Assembly: GCA_002338615.1 (NCBI GenBank)
Contig: DDIS01000059.1
Span: 1-18,357 of the forward strand
From: Proteobacteria bacterium UBA1844
GTDB taxonomy: Bacteria > Pseudomonadota > Gammaproteobacteria > Steroidobacterales > Woeseiaceae
DNA: 18,357 bases
Direction of reading: 5' to 3'
Part shown: in pieces, positions 7,432 to 14,665 of the stretch
Layout: the number at the start of each line of letters is the position of its first letter
Numbering within the stretch: position 1 is the first letter of the stretch
Position numbers and translations under genes: made by a program
The notes under the pieces: model-generated
What the model was told of the DNA's origin: nothing
Databases searched by the model: none
What the model saw: only the letters and a program-made list of their open reading frames with translations

Positions 7432-8493
7432 GTGTTCTTCGGAAAGAAATCTCAACCACTGTTGGGCCTCGATATCACGACCTCGTCGGTGAAGCTGATA
7501 GAGCTGTCGCAAAGCGGCAAACGTTATCGAGTGGAGTCCTATTCGGCCGAACCGACGCCTCCGAGCTCGGTCAGCGAAAAGGCAATTGTCGATGCCAAAG
7601 CCGTCGGCGAGGCGATCCGCCGGGCGGTCAAGCGCGCCGGCGCAAAAGCCACCGATGTTGCAGTTGCCATCAGCGGCGATGCCGCAATCACCAAGGTTAT
7701 CCAGATGCCGTCCAGCCTTTCCGAGCGCGATCTCGAAGGGCAGGTCGAAATCCAGGCTGACCAGTACATCCCGTTTCCGATGGAAGAGGTCAGCTTCGAC
7801 TATGAAATTATCGGGCCCAACGAGAAGGACCCGGAGCTGATCGACGTACTGCTGGTCGCGACTCGAACCGACAATGTGGAGCAGCGCCAGGCGGCAGTGC
7901 ACGCGGCCGGTCTTGAAACACATGTGGTCGACGTCGAAGCATTCGCGCTCGAAAACGCCTGCCAGCTATTGAGCCACCAGATTCCGGATGGTGGCATCGG
8001 GCAGTCGGTCGCGGTCGTCGATATCGGTGCATCATCGACGACATTCAGCGTGTTGCGCGACCTGAAAGTCGTGTACACGCGGGATTTCAACTTCGGCGGC
8101 CAGCAGCTGACCGAGGAAATCATGCGCACCTACGGCCTGTCGATGGAAGATGCGGGGCGTGCCAAGAAGCAGGGTGGCTTGCCCAGCAACTACCAGCCGG
8201 AAGTGCTCGAACCGTTCATCGATGACATGACACAGCAGGTTTCCCGCTCGCTGCAGTTCTATCTCGCATCGGGCGGTGGTCGCGAACAACCGGACATGAT
8301 CCTGGTATGCGGCGGTTGCGCAAACATTCCAGGCATTGCCGACGTTATCTCAAGTCGTGTGGGCATTCCGACGGAAGTCGGCGATCCGCTCGGGCAGATG
8401 AAAATATCATCCAAAGCAAAATCCCAGGGCGTGAATAAAGATGCAACCGCGTTGCTGACCGCCTGTGGCCTTGCACTGAGGAGCTTCGACTAA
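7432..8493 (+). CDS. pilM: Type IV pilus inner-membrane platform protein PilM
   Basis: PilM is the cytoplasmic, FtsA/actin-like ATP-binding subunit of the type IV pilus alignment complex; it binds the N-terminal tail of PilN. The 353-residue product opens MFFGKKSQPLLGLDITTSSV, the standard PilM start with a phosphate-1 type loop (GLDITTSSVKLIEL). It also has the second loop VDIGASSTTFSV near 190-200 and the adenosine-type motif LVCGGCANIPGI near 285-296. Translation starts at GTG 7432, with AGAAGGA seven bases upstream. It is the first gene of a five-gene operon and its TAA overlaps the pilN ATG by one base (TAATG). Confidence 0.96.
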   Translation: MFFGKKSQPLLGLDITTSSVKLIELSQSGKRYRVESYSAEPTPPSSVSEKAIVDAKAVGEAIRRAVKRAGAKATDVAVAISGDAAITKVIQMPSSLSERDLEGQVEIQADQYIPFPMEEVSFDYEIIGPNEKDPELIDVLLVATRTDNVEQRQAAVHAAGLETHVVDVEAFALENACQLLSHQIPDGGIGQSVAVVDIGASSTTFSVLRDLKVVYTRDFNFGGQQLTEEIMRTYGLSMEDAGRAKKQGGLPSNYQPEVLEPFIDDMTQQVSRSLQFYLASGGGREQPDMILVCGGCANIPGIADVISSRVGIPTEVGDPLGQMKISSKAKSQGVNKDATALLTACGLALRSFD

Positions 8494-9059
8494 TGCCACG
8501 TATCAATCTACTCCCCTGGCGCGAGGAAGAACGCAAAAAGCGCCAACGGGATTTCGGAGTCGCGACCGGCGGCGCCGTGGTTGCCGGGATCGCGGTGGTC
8601 ATGACAACGATGTTCGGCTACTCACACATGATCTCCGTACAGGAGGCACGTAACGAGCGTCTCAAGGCGGAAATCGCCGAGCTTGAAAAGAGTATCAAGG
8701 AGATCGACGGTCTCGAGCGGCAAAAGGAACGCCTGCTCGCACGCATGGAGATTATCGATCAGCTACAGAAATCCCGTCCCGAAATCGTACACCTGTTTGA
8801 CGAAATGGCGCGGGAGCTGCCGGACGGCGTCTATCTCACGAGCCTGAAGCAGAACGGCTCCCGTGTAGAAGTACAGGGCGTTGCGCAGTCGAGCACGCGC
8901 GTGTCAGCGCTGATGCGGCGGGTCGACGAATCCGAGTGGCTCGCGAGTCCCGAGGTTGAAAAAGTTGAAACGACGACTTCCGGTTCGTCGCGCCAGGCTG
9001 CATTCACGGTATACGTGAAGCAGGTACGCAAGGGTGGCGAAGGGGAGGAGTCTGAATGA
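8493..9059 (+). CDS. pilN: Type IV pilus assembly protein PilN
   Basis: The 188-residue bitopic inner-membrane protein begins with MPRINLLPWREEERKKRQ, the conserved INLLPWR tail that docks into PilM. One membrane helix (about 23-45) is followed by a coiled coil (about 48-90, rich in Glu/Lys/Leu). A small periplasmic ferredoxin-like domain then pairs with PilO ('LPDGVYLTSLKQNGSRVEVQG'). GAGGAG (8478-8483), inside the end of pilM, serves as ribosome binding site. Its stop overlaps the pilO start by four bases (ATGA), so translation is likely coupled. Confidence 0.95.
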   Translation: MPRINLLPWREEERKKRQRDFGVATGGAVVAGIAVVMTTMFGYSHMISVQEARNERLKAEIAELEKSIKEIDGLERQKERLLARMEIIDQLQKSRPEIVHLFDEMARELPDGVYLTSLKQNGSRVEVQGVAQSSTRVSALMRRVDESEWLASPEVEKVETTTSGSSRQAAFTVYVKQVRKGGEGEESE

Positions 9060-9652
9060 ATCTTGTAGAAGAACTTAGAAGCCTCGATGTAAACGACGTT
9101 GGCCGTTGGCCGCTGGCTTTTCGCGTCGCCGTAATTGCGATTGTATTCGCCGTGGTCGTGGGCCTCGGCATTTACTTCTTTATCGTCAAGGACAAGGCGC
9201 CGCTTCTCGAGCGGGCACGGCAGGAAGAGGTTGCGTTCCGGGACACCTTCGAAAACAAGCAACGCAAAGCCGCCAACTACGACGCCTATAAAGCCCAGCT
9301 CGCACAGATCGAGCAGTCCTTTGGCACGATGTTGCGCCAGTTGCCGGGTGAAACCGAGATCCCCAGTTTGATCGTCGACATATCACAGGCGGGTCTGGGT
9401 GCCGGCTTGCAGGAGCGCCTGTTCGAGCCGCAACCCGAGATTCCAAAAGACTTCTACGCCGAAAAGCCGATCAAAATACGCCTGTCAGGCAGCTACCACG
9501 AGATCGCGAAGTTTGTTAGCGCTATTGCTGCACTACCGCGCATCGTGACTTTGCACGACATCAGTATTACTCGTGAAAACCAGGAACGTTTTGACGAGCT
9601 GAGCCTGGAGGTGACCGCGCAAACTTATCGTTATCTTGAGGAGACGCAATAA
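9056..9652 (+). CDS. pilO: Type IV pilus assembly protein PilO
   Basis: The 198-residue protein has the same architecture as PilN, its heterodimer partner. A short N-terminal amphipathic stretch contains the common 'L-x-x-L-D-x-N-D-x-G-x-W-P' pattern (residues 7-19). One membrane helix (about 22-44), a coiled coil (about 50-95) and a periplasmic ferredoxin-like domain with LPGETEIPSL, KIRLSGSYHEIAKFVSAIA and LHDISI follow. PilN-PilO link the cytoplasmic PilM ring to PilP and the outer-membrane PilQ secretin. A GGGGAGGAG-type ribosome binding site lies in the end of pilN, and the TAA overlaps the pilP start by one base. Confidence 0.95.
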   Translation: MNLVEELRSLDVNDVGRWPLAFRVAVIAIVFAVVVGLGIYFFIVKDKAPLLERARQEEVAFRDTFENKQRKAANYDAYKAQLAQIEQSFGTMLRQLPGETEIPSLIVDISQAGLGAGLQERLFEPQPEIPKDFYAEKPIKIRLSGSYHEIAKFVSAIAALPRIVTLHDISITRENQERFDELSLEVTAQTYRYLEETQ

Positions 9653-10176
9653 TGAGTGCTGCTCTTATCCTCAGAAATTGCGTACTCGCAGCTTTCGCAA
9701 TGACCGGGCTGGTTGCCTGCAGTGGCGATTCCGGGGACCTCGACGCCTATATCAATCAGATCAAGGCGAAGCCGGGTGGCCGTATCGAACCCTTGCCCGA
9801 AATCACGCCTTACGAAGTGTTCACGTACAATGCGGACATAGAAAATATACGTTCACCGTTTATGCCGGATACGCCGCAAGCAACGGGCCCTGCGGGGGGC
9901 ACTCGGCCGGATCCCGATCGGCCGCGCGAACATCTCGAGCAGTATTCGCTGGATACACTGCGAATGGTGGGGACCATGGATCTCGGCGACACCGAGTACG
10001 GACTGGTACAAACTGCCGATGGCCTGATCCATCGAGTTTTGCCCGGCAACTACATGGGCCAGAACGACGGACACATTGTCGATATCGACGAATCAAAAAT
10101 ATCACTGGTAGAAATTATTTCTGACGGGATCGGCGGCTATGTTGAACGAGATGCCGTCGTAAGTCTTTCGGACTGA
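9652..10176 (+). CDS. pilP: Type IV pilus inner-membrane lipoprotein PilP
   Basis: The 174-residue lipoprotein has a signal peptide ending in the lipobox LVAC, with C23 as the acylated cysteine. A flexible Pro-rich stretch follows (about 30-95, including ITPYEVFTYNADIENIRSPF, the segment that in relatives binds PilN/PilO). The C-terminal beta-sandwich (about 100-170) contains LDTLRMVGTM, 'YGLVQTADGLIHRV' and NYMGQNDGHIVDI. PilP connects the inner-membrane PilNO dimer to the periplasmic N-domains of PilQ. GAGGAG within the end of pilO precedes the ATG. pilQ follows after 28 bp or less. Confidence 0.95.
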   Translation: MSAALILRNCVLAAFAMTGLVACSGDSGDLDAYINQIKAKPGGRIEPLPEITPYEVFTYNADIENIRSPFMPDTPQATGPAGGTRPDPDRPREHLEQYSLDTLRMVGTMDLGDTEYGLVQTADGLIHRVLPGNYMGQNDGHIVDIDESKISLVEIISDGIGGYVERDAVVSLSD

Positions 10177-10204
10177 TGCCTGAATGGAACTGGGAGTAAT
10201 GGGA

Positions 10205-12382
10205 ATGATGCTCAAAAGCAAAGCGACGGCCACTCACCGCGTTGCGGTAATACATTTGGCTGCACTGGCACAGGCCGTAGTCCTGTTATTTGCGGGACTT
10301 GTCGCAAATGCGCAGGAAGGCAATCGCCTTCAGGACATTCAGGTTCAGAGTCTGCCCGGGCAACGGGTGGAGCTGAAGTTGATCATGAGCGACACGGCAC
10401 CCGAGCCGCTGGCGTTCACAATTGAAAACCCGGCGCGAATTGCGCTCGATCTTCCGAACACGTCGCTCGGATTGTCGTCGCGTCGCCGGGATGTGAATCT
10501 CGGGCCGCTGGACACGGTGCTAACAGCCGAAGCTAACGGCCGCACACGAGTGGTGCTGAATCTCGACACGATGGTTGCTTACCAGACCAGCCGCAGCGGC
10601 AACACGGTCACCGTAATGCTCGGTGGCGCGGGGGACTACAGCGCCAATACTACCCAGTTCGCTGGCGCATCTTCCGCATCAACGCCGTCATACCAGGCAC
10701 CGACCAGCCGCGGGATCTCGAATGTTGATTTCCGCCGCACGCGGGACGGTGGCGGCCGTGTGGTCGTCAAACTTACCGACCCGACCACGCCGGTGGATAT
10801 TCGCCAGGAAGGCGGTCGCGTGGTTGCGGTATTCAAGGACACATCGTTGCCAGCCGAACTCATGCGTCGCCTCGACGTCATGGACTTTGCGACACCGGTA
10901 ACCACGGTTGATACCCTGCGTACCAATCTCGATACGCGCATCGTAATTTCGGCGGAAGGCAAGTACGAGCAGCTCGCGTATCAGTCCGATGACGAATTCA
11001 CGATCGAGATAAACCCGGCGCCCGAGCAGGCTGGTGAAGAATCCACCCTGTTCTCGGAGAACAAGGAATACGAGGGCCAGCGCCTGACCTTGAACTTCCA
11101 GGACATCGAAACACGTGCGGTCCTGCAATTGCTGGCCGAGACCTCGGGCAAGAACATTGTTGTATCCGACACGGTGCAGGGCAATGTCACGCTGCGCTTG
11201 CGTAACGTCCCCTGGGACCAGGCGCTCGACATCGTCATGACCACCAAGGGTCTCGACATGCGCCAGAACGGCAATGTCATCATTGTCGCGCCGGCGGAAG
11301 AGATTGCCGCACGCGAAACCGCGGATCTCGAGGCGAAACGCGCAATCAGTGAACTGGAACCGATGTACTCGGAGTTCCTGCAGGTCAACTATGCGAAAGC
11401 AGCGGACCTCGCAGCGCTGATCAGCGGTGACGGAACGAATGCCATGCTCTCCGAGCGCGGCAGTATTGCGGTCGATGACCGTACCAACACACTCCTGGTA
11501 TCGGACACAGCCGAGCGGCTGCAGGATATTCGCCGCATGGTCCGTACGCTCGACATCCCGATCAAGCAGGTGCTGATCGAGTCACGCATCGTGGTCGTCA
11601 ACGACGACTTCAGCCGTGACCTTGGCATTCGCCTTGGTGTTACCGGCGACGATATTGGCAGCGACACGATCACCGTGTACAGCGGCACGGGCGAAGCCAC
11701 CAATAACTACCTGGGCTCGATCGTCGACAGCCTGAATGACCCGACCGGCAACACCCCGGTTACGCTGCCCTCGCTTGCGAATCGTTACAACGTTAACGTG
11801 CCGGTCGCAAATCCGGCTGGCCGCTTCTCACTCGCGGTACTGGGTCAGGACTACCTGGTTGATCTCGAGCTGACCGCCCTCGAAGCGGAAGGTCGTGGTG
11901 AGATCGTTTCAACGCCGCGTGTCATTACGGCGAATCAGAAAGAAGCACGCATTGAACAGGGCGTGGAAATTCCGTACCAGCAATCGGCCTCTTCCGGCGC
12001 AACGACCATTCAGTTCAAGAAAGCCGTGCTGAGCCTGATCGTGACACCGCAAATTACGCCCGACAACAACATCATCATGGATCTCAAGGTGCACAAGGAC
12101 AACGTCGGCGACATCATTTCGACGGGTGGTCTCGGCGGCACCGTTCCGAGTATCGATACGCGAGCCGTGGAAACCCAGGTGCTGGTGGCCGATGGCCAGA
12201 CCGTGGTACTTGGCGGCATCTACGAAACCGAGCGGCGTGAGACCCAGAGCAAGGTACCGTTCCTCGGCGATATCCCCTACATCGGTGCCGCGTTTCGCAG
12301 CACCCAGCGCGTGGATAACAAGGCGGAGTTGCTGATTTTCGTGACCCCGCGGATCCTCGAAGATGGTGGTAGCATCTACTAA
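10205..12382 (+). CDS. pilQ: Type IV pilus secretin PilQ
   Basis: This is the outer-membrane gate through which the pilus fibre exits. From ATG 10205 it has 725 residues. ATGs at 10184 and 10199 are in frame, but only 10205 has a ribosome binding site at proper spacing (GGGAG 10192-10196, eight bases away). A signal peptide ends near VANA-QE (about residue 36). Two AMIN domains (about 40-130 and 165-260) bind peptidoglycan. Then come an STN domain (about 295-365, LNFQDIETRAVLQLLAE), a secretin N1-type domain (about 390-465) and the C-terminal secretin beta barrel (about 545-722, with 'STPRVITANQKEA', QTVVLGGIYE and 'VPFLGDIPYIGAAFRS'). It is the last gene of the operon and is followed by a strong terminator. 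Confidence 0.96.
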   Translation: MMLKSKATATHRVAVIHLAALAQAVVLLFAGLVANAQEGNRLQDIQVQSLPGQRVELKLIMSDTAPEPLAFTIENPARIALDLPNTSLGLSSRRRDVNLGPLDTVLTAEANGRTRVVLNLDTMVAYQTSRSGNTVTVMLGGAGDYSANTTQFAGASSASTPSYQAPTSRGISNVDFRRTRDGGGRVVVKLTDPTTPVDIRQEGGRVVAVFKDTSLPAELMRRLDVMDFATPVTTVDTLRTNLDTRIVISAEGKYEQLAYQSDDEFTIEINPAPEQAGEESTLFSENKEYEGQRLTLNFQDIETRAVLQLLAETSGKNIVVSDTVQGNVTLRLRNVPWDQALDIVMTTKGLDMRQNGNVIIVAPAEEIAARETADLEAKRAISELEPMYSEFLQVNYAKAADLAALISGDGTNAMLSERGSIAVDDRTNTLLVSDTAERLQDIRRMVRTLDIPIKQVLIESRIVVVNDDFSRDLGIRLGVTGDDIGSDTITVYSGTGEATNNYLGSIVDSLNDPTGNTPVTLPSLANRYNVNVPVANPAGRFSLAVLGQDYLVDLELTALEAEGRGEIVSTPRVITANQKEARIEQGVEIPYQQSASSGATTIQFKKAVLSLIVTPQITPDNNIIMDLKVHKDNVGDIISTGGLGGTVPSIDTRAVETQVLVADGQTVVLGGIYETERRETQSKVPFLGDIPYIGAAFRSTQRVDNKAELLIFVTPRILEDGGSIY

Positions 12383-12404
12383 GCCGCCAAACTCTTTCGC
12401 GTAA

Positions 12405-12440
12405 AAAGCCAACCCTCGTGAATCCAGGGTTGGCTTTCTT
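12405..12440 (+). terminator. intrinsic terminator after pilQ
   Basis: AAAGCCAACCCT (12405-12416) pairs perfectly with AGGGTTGGCTTT (12426-12437) around a nine-base loop, giving a 12-bp stem that ends in a T-rich tail (TTTCTTATT). A-run and T-run flank the stem on opposite sides, so it may work in both directions. It separates the pil operon from aroK. Confidence 0.9.
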
Positions 12441-12488
12441 ATTAGCGGGCTCCTGAATTAAAATACCTGGTGATCAAGTAAACAAGCA

Positions 12489-13001
12489 ATGAAGCATCCG
12501 AAGAATGTCTTTCTGATCGGCCCCATGGGCGCGGGCAAATCGGCTGTCGGCCGGCAGCTTGCACGCACCCTGCACCTGACATTCATGGACAGCGACGACG
12601 AAATCGAAGCACGCACTGGCGTCGACATACCTTTTATTTTCGAAAAGGAAGGCGAAGAGGGTTTTCGCAAGCGCGAAGCGAAAGTGGTTGACGACCTGAG
12701 CAACATGGACGGCATTGTCCTCGCCACCGGCGGTGGCGCGATCATCGATGCCGATAGCCGCAGCTACCTCGGCGCACGCGGATACGTGGTGTACCTGAAG
12801 ACCGGCATCGACCAGCAACTCGCAAGAACCCGCCGCGGCCGCGAACGGCCGTTGCTCGATAAAGGTAAGCCGCGCGATACGCTCGAGGCGCTAATGACCG
12901 ATCGCGAACCCCTGTACCTCGAAATCGCCGACCTCACCGTTGATACGGACGGCCGCAAAGTCAGCGCCGTCGCAAACGAGATTATCGAAGCCATTACCTG
13001 A
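12489..13001 (+). CDS. aroK: Shikimate kinase
   Basis: Phosphorylates the 3-hydroxyl of shikimate with ATP in the pathway to chorismate. The 170-residue protein (E. coli AroK 173) has the P-loop GPMGAGKS (11-18), the shikimate-binding MDSDDEIE (D34/D36), R60 in GFRKRE, the GGG turn (81-83), the lid arginine R120 in RERPLL and R139 in DREPLY. Because the pil terminator lies just upstream, it needs its own promoter. TAAAAT (12459-12464) is a possible -10 but no clear -35 is seen, and the ribosome binding site is weak. In relatives aroB follows within tens of bases; here a 596-bp repeat block comes between. Confidence 0.96.
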   Translation: MKHPKNVFLIGPMGAGKSAVGRQLARTLHLTFMDSDDEIEARTGVDIPFIFEKEGEEGFRKREAKVVDDLSNMDGIVLATGGGAIIDADSRSYLGARGYVVYLKTGIDQQLARTRRGRERPLLDKGKPRDTLEALMTDREPLYLEIADLTVDTDGRKVSAVANEIIEAIT

Positions 13002-13041
13002 CGGCGTCGCGCCTGGCCGCAAGACGGCCGCGCTGGCGTAT

Positions 13042-13138
13042 GGTGGCCGCGCTCCGGTGACTGTTTCGGTGAATGGCTCACGCCACTGCGTGGCGCTCCG
13101 CTTTATTTCACCGAAACAGTCCCCCTCGCCCAGCCACC
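13042..13138 (-). repeat. 97-nt structured element, copy 1 (inverted)
   Basis: Read on the plus strand: stem I is GGTGGC (13042-13047) with GCCACC (13133-13138). Two 11-base internal-loop strands follow. Stem II pairs GACTGTTTCGGTGAA (13059-13073) perfectly with 13107-13121. An internal loop of TGGCTCA and CTCCGCTTTAT comes next, then stem III CGCCAC (13081-13086) with GTGGCG (13090-13095), closed by TGC. Strand is given as minus because there the triloop becomes GCA, matching the GNA loop of the other copies. Relative to copies 2 and 3, eight base pairs are exchanged with pairing kept. Confidence 0.75.
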
Positions 13139-13326
13139 CTCAGCTTAGTTGCAGGTCTCGGGTCAGAGCACTTTTTGCTACCGACGTCACCTCGTTGCCG
13201 AAGGTGGGTGGGTGAGGGGGACTCTTTTCCCGAAATAAAGCGGAGCGGCGCGAAGCGCCGTGAGCCATTCGGGAAAGGAGTTACCGGAGCGCGCCCACCA
13301 TGCGCCAAAGCAGTCACCAGTGAGCC
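13133..13326. repeat. 194-bp direct repeat, unit A
   Basis: It begins GCCACCCTCAGC and runs to the same phase of the next copy, exactly 194 bp later. It contains structured element copy 2. About nine scattered differences from unit B lie in its first 48 bases. The centre (13181-13281) is identical, and the final ten bases have drifted. Confidence 0.85.
13203..13299 (+). repeat. 97-nt structured element, copy 2
   Basis: Stem I: GGTGGG (13203-13208) with CCCACC (13294-13299). Stem II: GACTCTTTTCCCGAA (13220-13234) with TTCGGGAAAGGAGTT (13268-13282), 15 pairs including two G-T wobbles. Stem III: CGGCGC (13246-13251) with GCGCCG (13255-13260), closed by GAA. Internal loops are TGGGTGAGGGG / ACCGGAGCGCG and ATAAAGCGGAG / TGAGCCA. 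The apex contains GCGAAGC, known as an unusually stable DNA mini-hairpin. Confidence 0.75.
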
Positions 13327-13520
13327 GCCACCCTCAGGTTGGTCGCAGGTTTCGGGCCAGAGCACTCTTTACTGCCGACGTCACCTCGTTGCCGAAGGTG
13401 GGTGGGTGAGGGGGACTCTTTTCCCGAAATAAAGCGGAGCGGCGCGAAGCGCCGTGAGCCATTCGGGAAAGGAGTCACCGGAGCGCGCCCGCCATGCGCC
13501 AAAGCAGTCACCGGAGCGCG
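13327..13520. repeat. 194-bp direct repeat, unit B
   Basis: This is the second direct copy, starting GCCACCCTCAGG. It contains structured element copy 3 and runs into the 33-bp tandem at the right end of the block. Confidence 0.85.
13397..13493 (+). repeat. 97-nt structured element, copy 3
   Basis: It has the same structure as copy 2, exactly 194 bp downstream: stem I GGTGGG (13397-13402) with CCCGCC (13488-13493), one T-G wobble; stem II 13414-13428 with 13462-13476; stem III 13440-13445 with 13449-13454 and a GAA triloop. It differs from copy 2 at 13476 (T to C, a wobble becoming G-C) and 13491 (A to G, T-A becoming a wobble), so both changes keep pairing. Confidence 0.75.
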
Positions 13521-13560
13521 GCCACCGTGCGCTAGAGCAACGCGGCCACCATGCGCCAAC
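13476..13560. repeat. 33-bp short tandem, two full units and a partial
   Basis: Units begin CACCGGAGCGCG at 13476 and 13509, and a third, shortened unit (GCGGCCACCATGCGCCA) ends near 13560. The third lacks nine bases. One similar unit follows element copy 2 (13282-13314), and one lies inverted before copy 1 (about 13030-13060). Confidence 0.75.
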
Positions 13561-13597
13561 GCTCTCTTCTGCATTGCAGATACGGTAATCTACGCGC

Positions 13598-14665
13598 ATG
13601 ACTACAACGATAAATGTCGAGCTGGGTGAGCGCGCTTACCCGATTGTGCTTGGCCAGGGATTGCTTGGTGGTGGTTTCGATCTCGCCGCGACTTTGCGTG
13701 GCGGGGATTGCCTCATTGTCAGCAACGACGTTGTTGCACCCTTGTATCTTGATGCGCTGGGTGCGTGCCTTGGGGGTAAAGATATCTCGTCGATCGAGCT
13801 TGTTGATGGTGAGGCACACAAGAACATGGCGGCTGTGGAGTCGATACTCGACAAGCTGGTTGCGTCCGGCGCCAATCGCGACACGACCGTGCTGGCCCTC
13901 GGTGGGGGTGTCGTCGGGGATATCGCGGGCTTCGCCGCGGCTTGTTACATGCGCGGCGTGGATTTTATCCAGGTGCCGACGACGCTGCTGGCCCAGGTTG
14001 ATTCGTCGGTCGGGGGCAAGACCGGGGTCAATCACCCCAAGGGCAAGAACCTGGTTGGTGCATTTCACCAGCCGCGCCTGGTATTGATTGATACCGATAC
14101 CTTGCAAACCTTGCCGGAGCGGGAGCTGAAGGCGGGGCTCGCGGAAGTCATCAAGCACGGTGCGATTGCGGATGCGGAATTCTTCGCCTGGCTCGAGGAA
14201 AACATCGATGCCCTGTTGGCGCGTGACGCGCACTGCCTCGTGCATGCCATTCAGCGCTCCTGCGAGATCAAGGCCGCGGTTGTGGCTGAAGATGAGCGCG
14301 AAGGCGGGCGTCGTGCGATCCTGAATTTCGGGCACACGTTCGGCCATGCGATCGAACATTGCCGGGGCTATGGTGAGTGGCTGCACGGCGAGGCTGTGGC
14401 AGCCGGGATGGTGATGGCGGCGCGAATGTCGCGCATTGCCACCGCCGATCAGGATCGAATGCAGGACCTGCTGCGCCGGGCAGGACTGCCCGTGACGCCA
14501 CCCCCGGTGGGTGCAGAGCGCATGCGTGCGGCGATGGGCATGGACAAGAAGGTGATCGCGAAGCAACTGCGCCTCGTATTGCTCGAGCGGCTCGGTCACG
14601 CGGTCACGACGTCGGACTACGATGAGTCACGGCTGGCCGACGTGCTGCAGGCCGCCGACGGATGA
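13598..14665 (+). CDS. aroB: 3-dehydroquinate synthase
   Basis: Converts DAHP to 3-dehydroquinate, the second step of the shikimate pathway, using NAD and a divalent metal. The 355 residues (E. coli 362) include the glycine-rich NAD segment ALGGGVVGDIAGF (near 100-112), QVPTTLLAQVDSSVGGKTGV (near 127-146), NHPKGKNLVGAFHQP, the metal-ligand region 'EVIKHGAI' and the paired histidines in 'NFGHTFGHAIEH' and 'WLHGEAVAAGM'. ATG 13598 directly follows the repeat block, and only a weak ribosome binding site is visible. No clear promoter was found, so either transcription crosses the repeats from aroK or the promoter lies within them. The stop overlaps the dgt start by four bases (ATGA). Confidence 0.96.
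   Translation: MTTTINVELGERAYPIVLGQGLLGGGFDLAATLRGGDCLIVSNDVVAPLYLDALGACLGGKDISSIELVDGEAHKNMAAVESILDKLVASGANRDTTVLALGGGVVGDIAGFAAACYMRGVDFIQVPTTLLAQVDSSVGGKTGVNHPKGKNLVGAFHQPRLVLIDTDTLQTLPERELKAGLAEVIKHGAIADAEFFAWLEENIDALLARDAHCLVHAIQRSCEIKAAVVAEDEREGGRRAILNFGHTFGHAIEHCRGYGEWLHGEAVAAGMVMAARMSRIATADQDRMQDLLRRAGLPVTPPPVGAERMRAAMGMDKKVIAKQLRLVLLERLGHAVTTSDYDESRLADVLQAADG

Larger units (their letters stand above)
13002..13597. repeat. 596-bp composite repeat block between aroK and aroB
   Basis: Nearly the whole aroK-aroB gap is made of repeats. There is a 194-bp unit in two direct copies (13133-13326 and 13327-13520), identical over 101 bp (13181-13281 and 13375-13475) and diverging mainly at the left and the extreme right. 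A third partial copy lies inverted at about 13030-13138. At the right is a short tandem of 33-bp units (13476-13508, 13509-13541, then a partial unit with a 9-bp deletion ending near 13560). Within these sit three 97-nt structured elements, listed separately. Open frames cross the block on both strands but follow the repeats and have no family resemblance. I see no transposase. Confidence 0.85.

Noticed and set aside
13042..13138. Integron attC site or hammerhead/twister ribozyme
   Set aside because: No GTTRRRY-type core sites and no integrase, and none of the ribozyme core sequences I know (such as CUGAUGA with GAAA) appears in the loops; only the general idea of variable stems with fixed loops is shared.
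12940..13432. Plus-strand reading frames overlapping the end of aroK and the repeat block
   Set aside because: One overlaps aroK in another frame and both consist of translated repeat; no protein-like conservation independent of the repeats.
13108..13574. Minus-strand reading frames across the repeat block with the recurrent peptide ALAHGGRAPVT followed by an FPNGS-type stretch
   Set aside because: The frame is shared only because all copies have equal length; both strands are open, the peptide tracks the 33-bp and 97-nt repeats, the base changes follow pairing and not synonymous sites, and no ribosome binding site or family match is seen.
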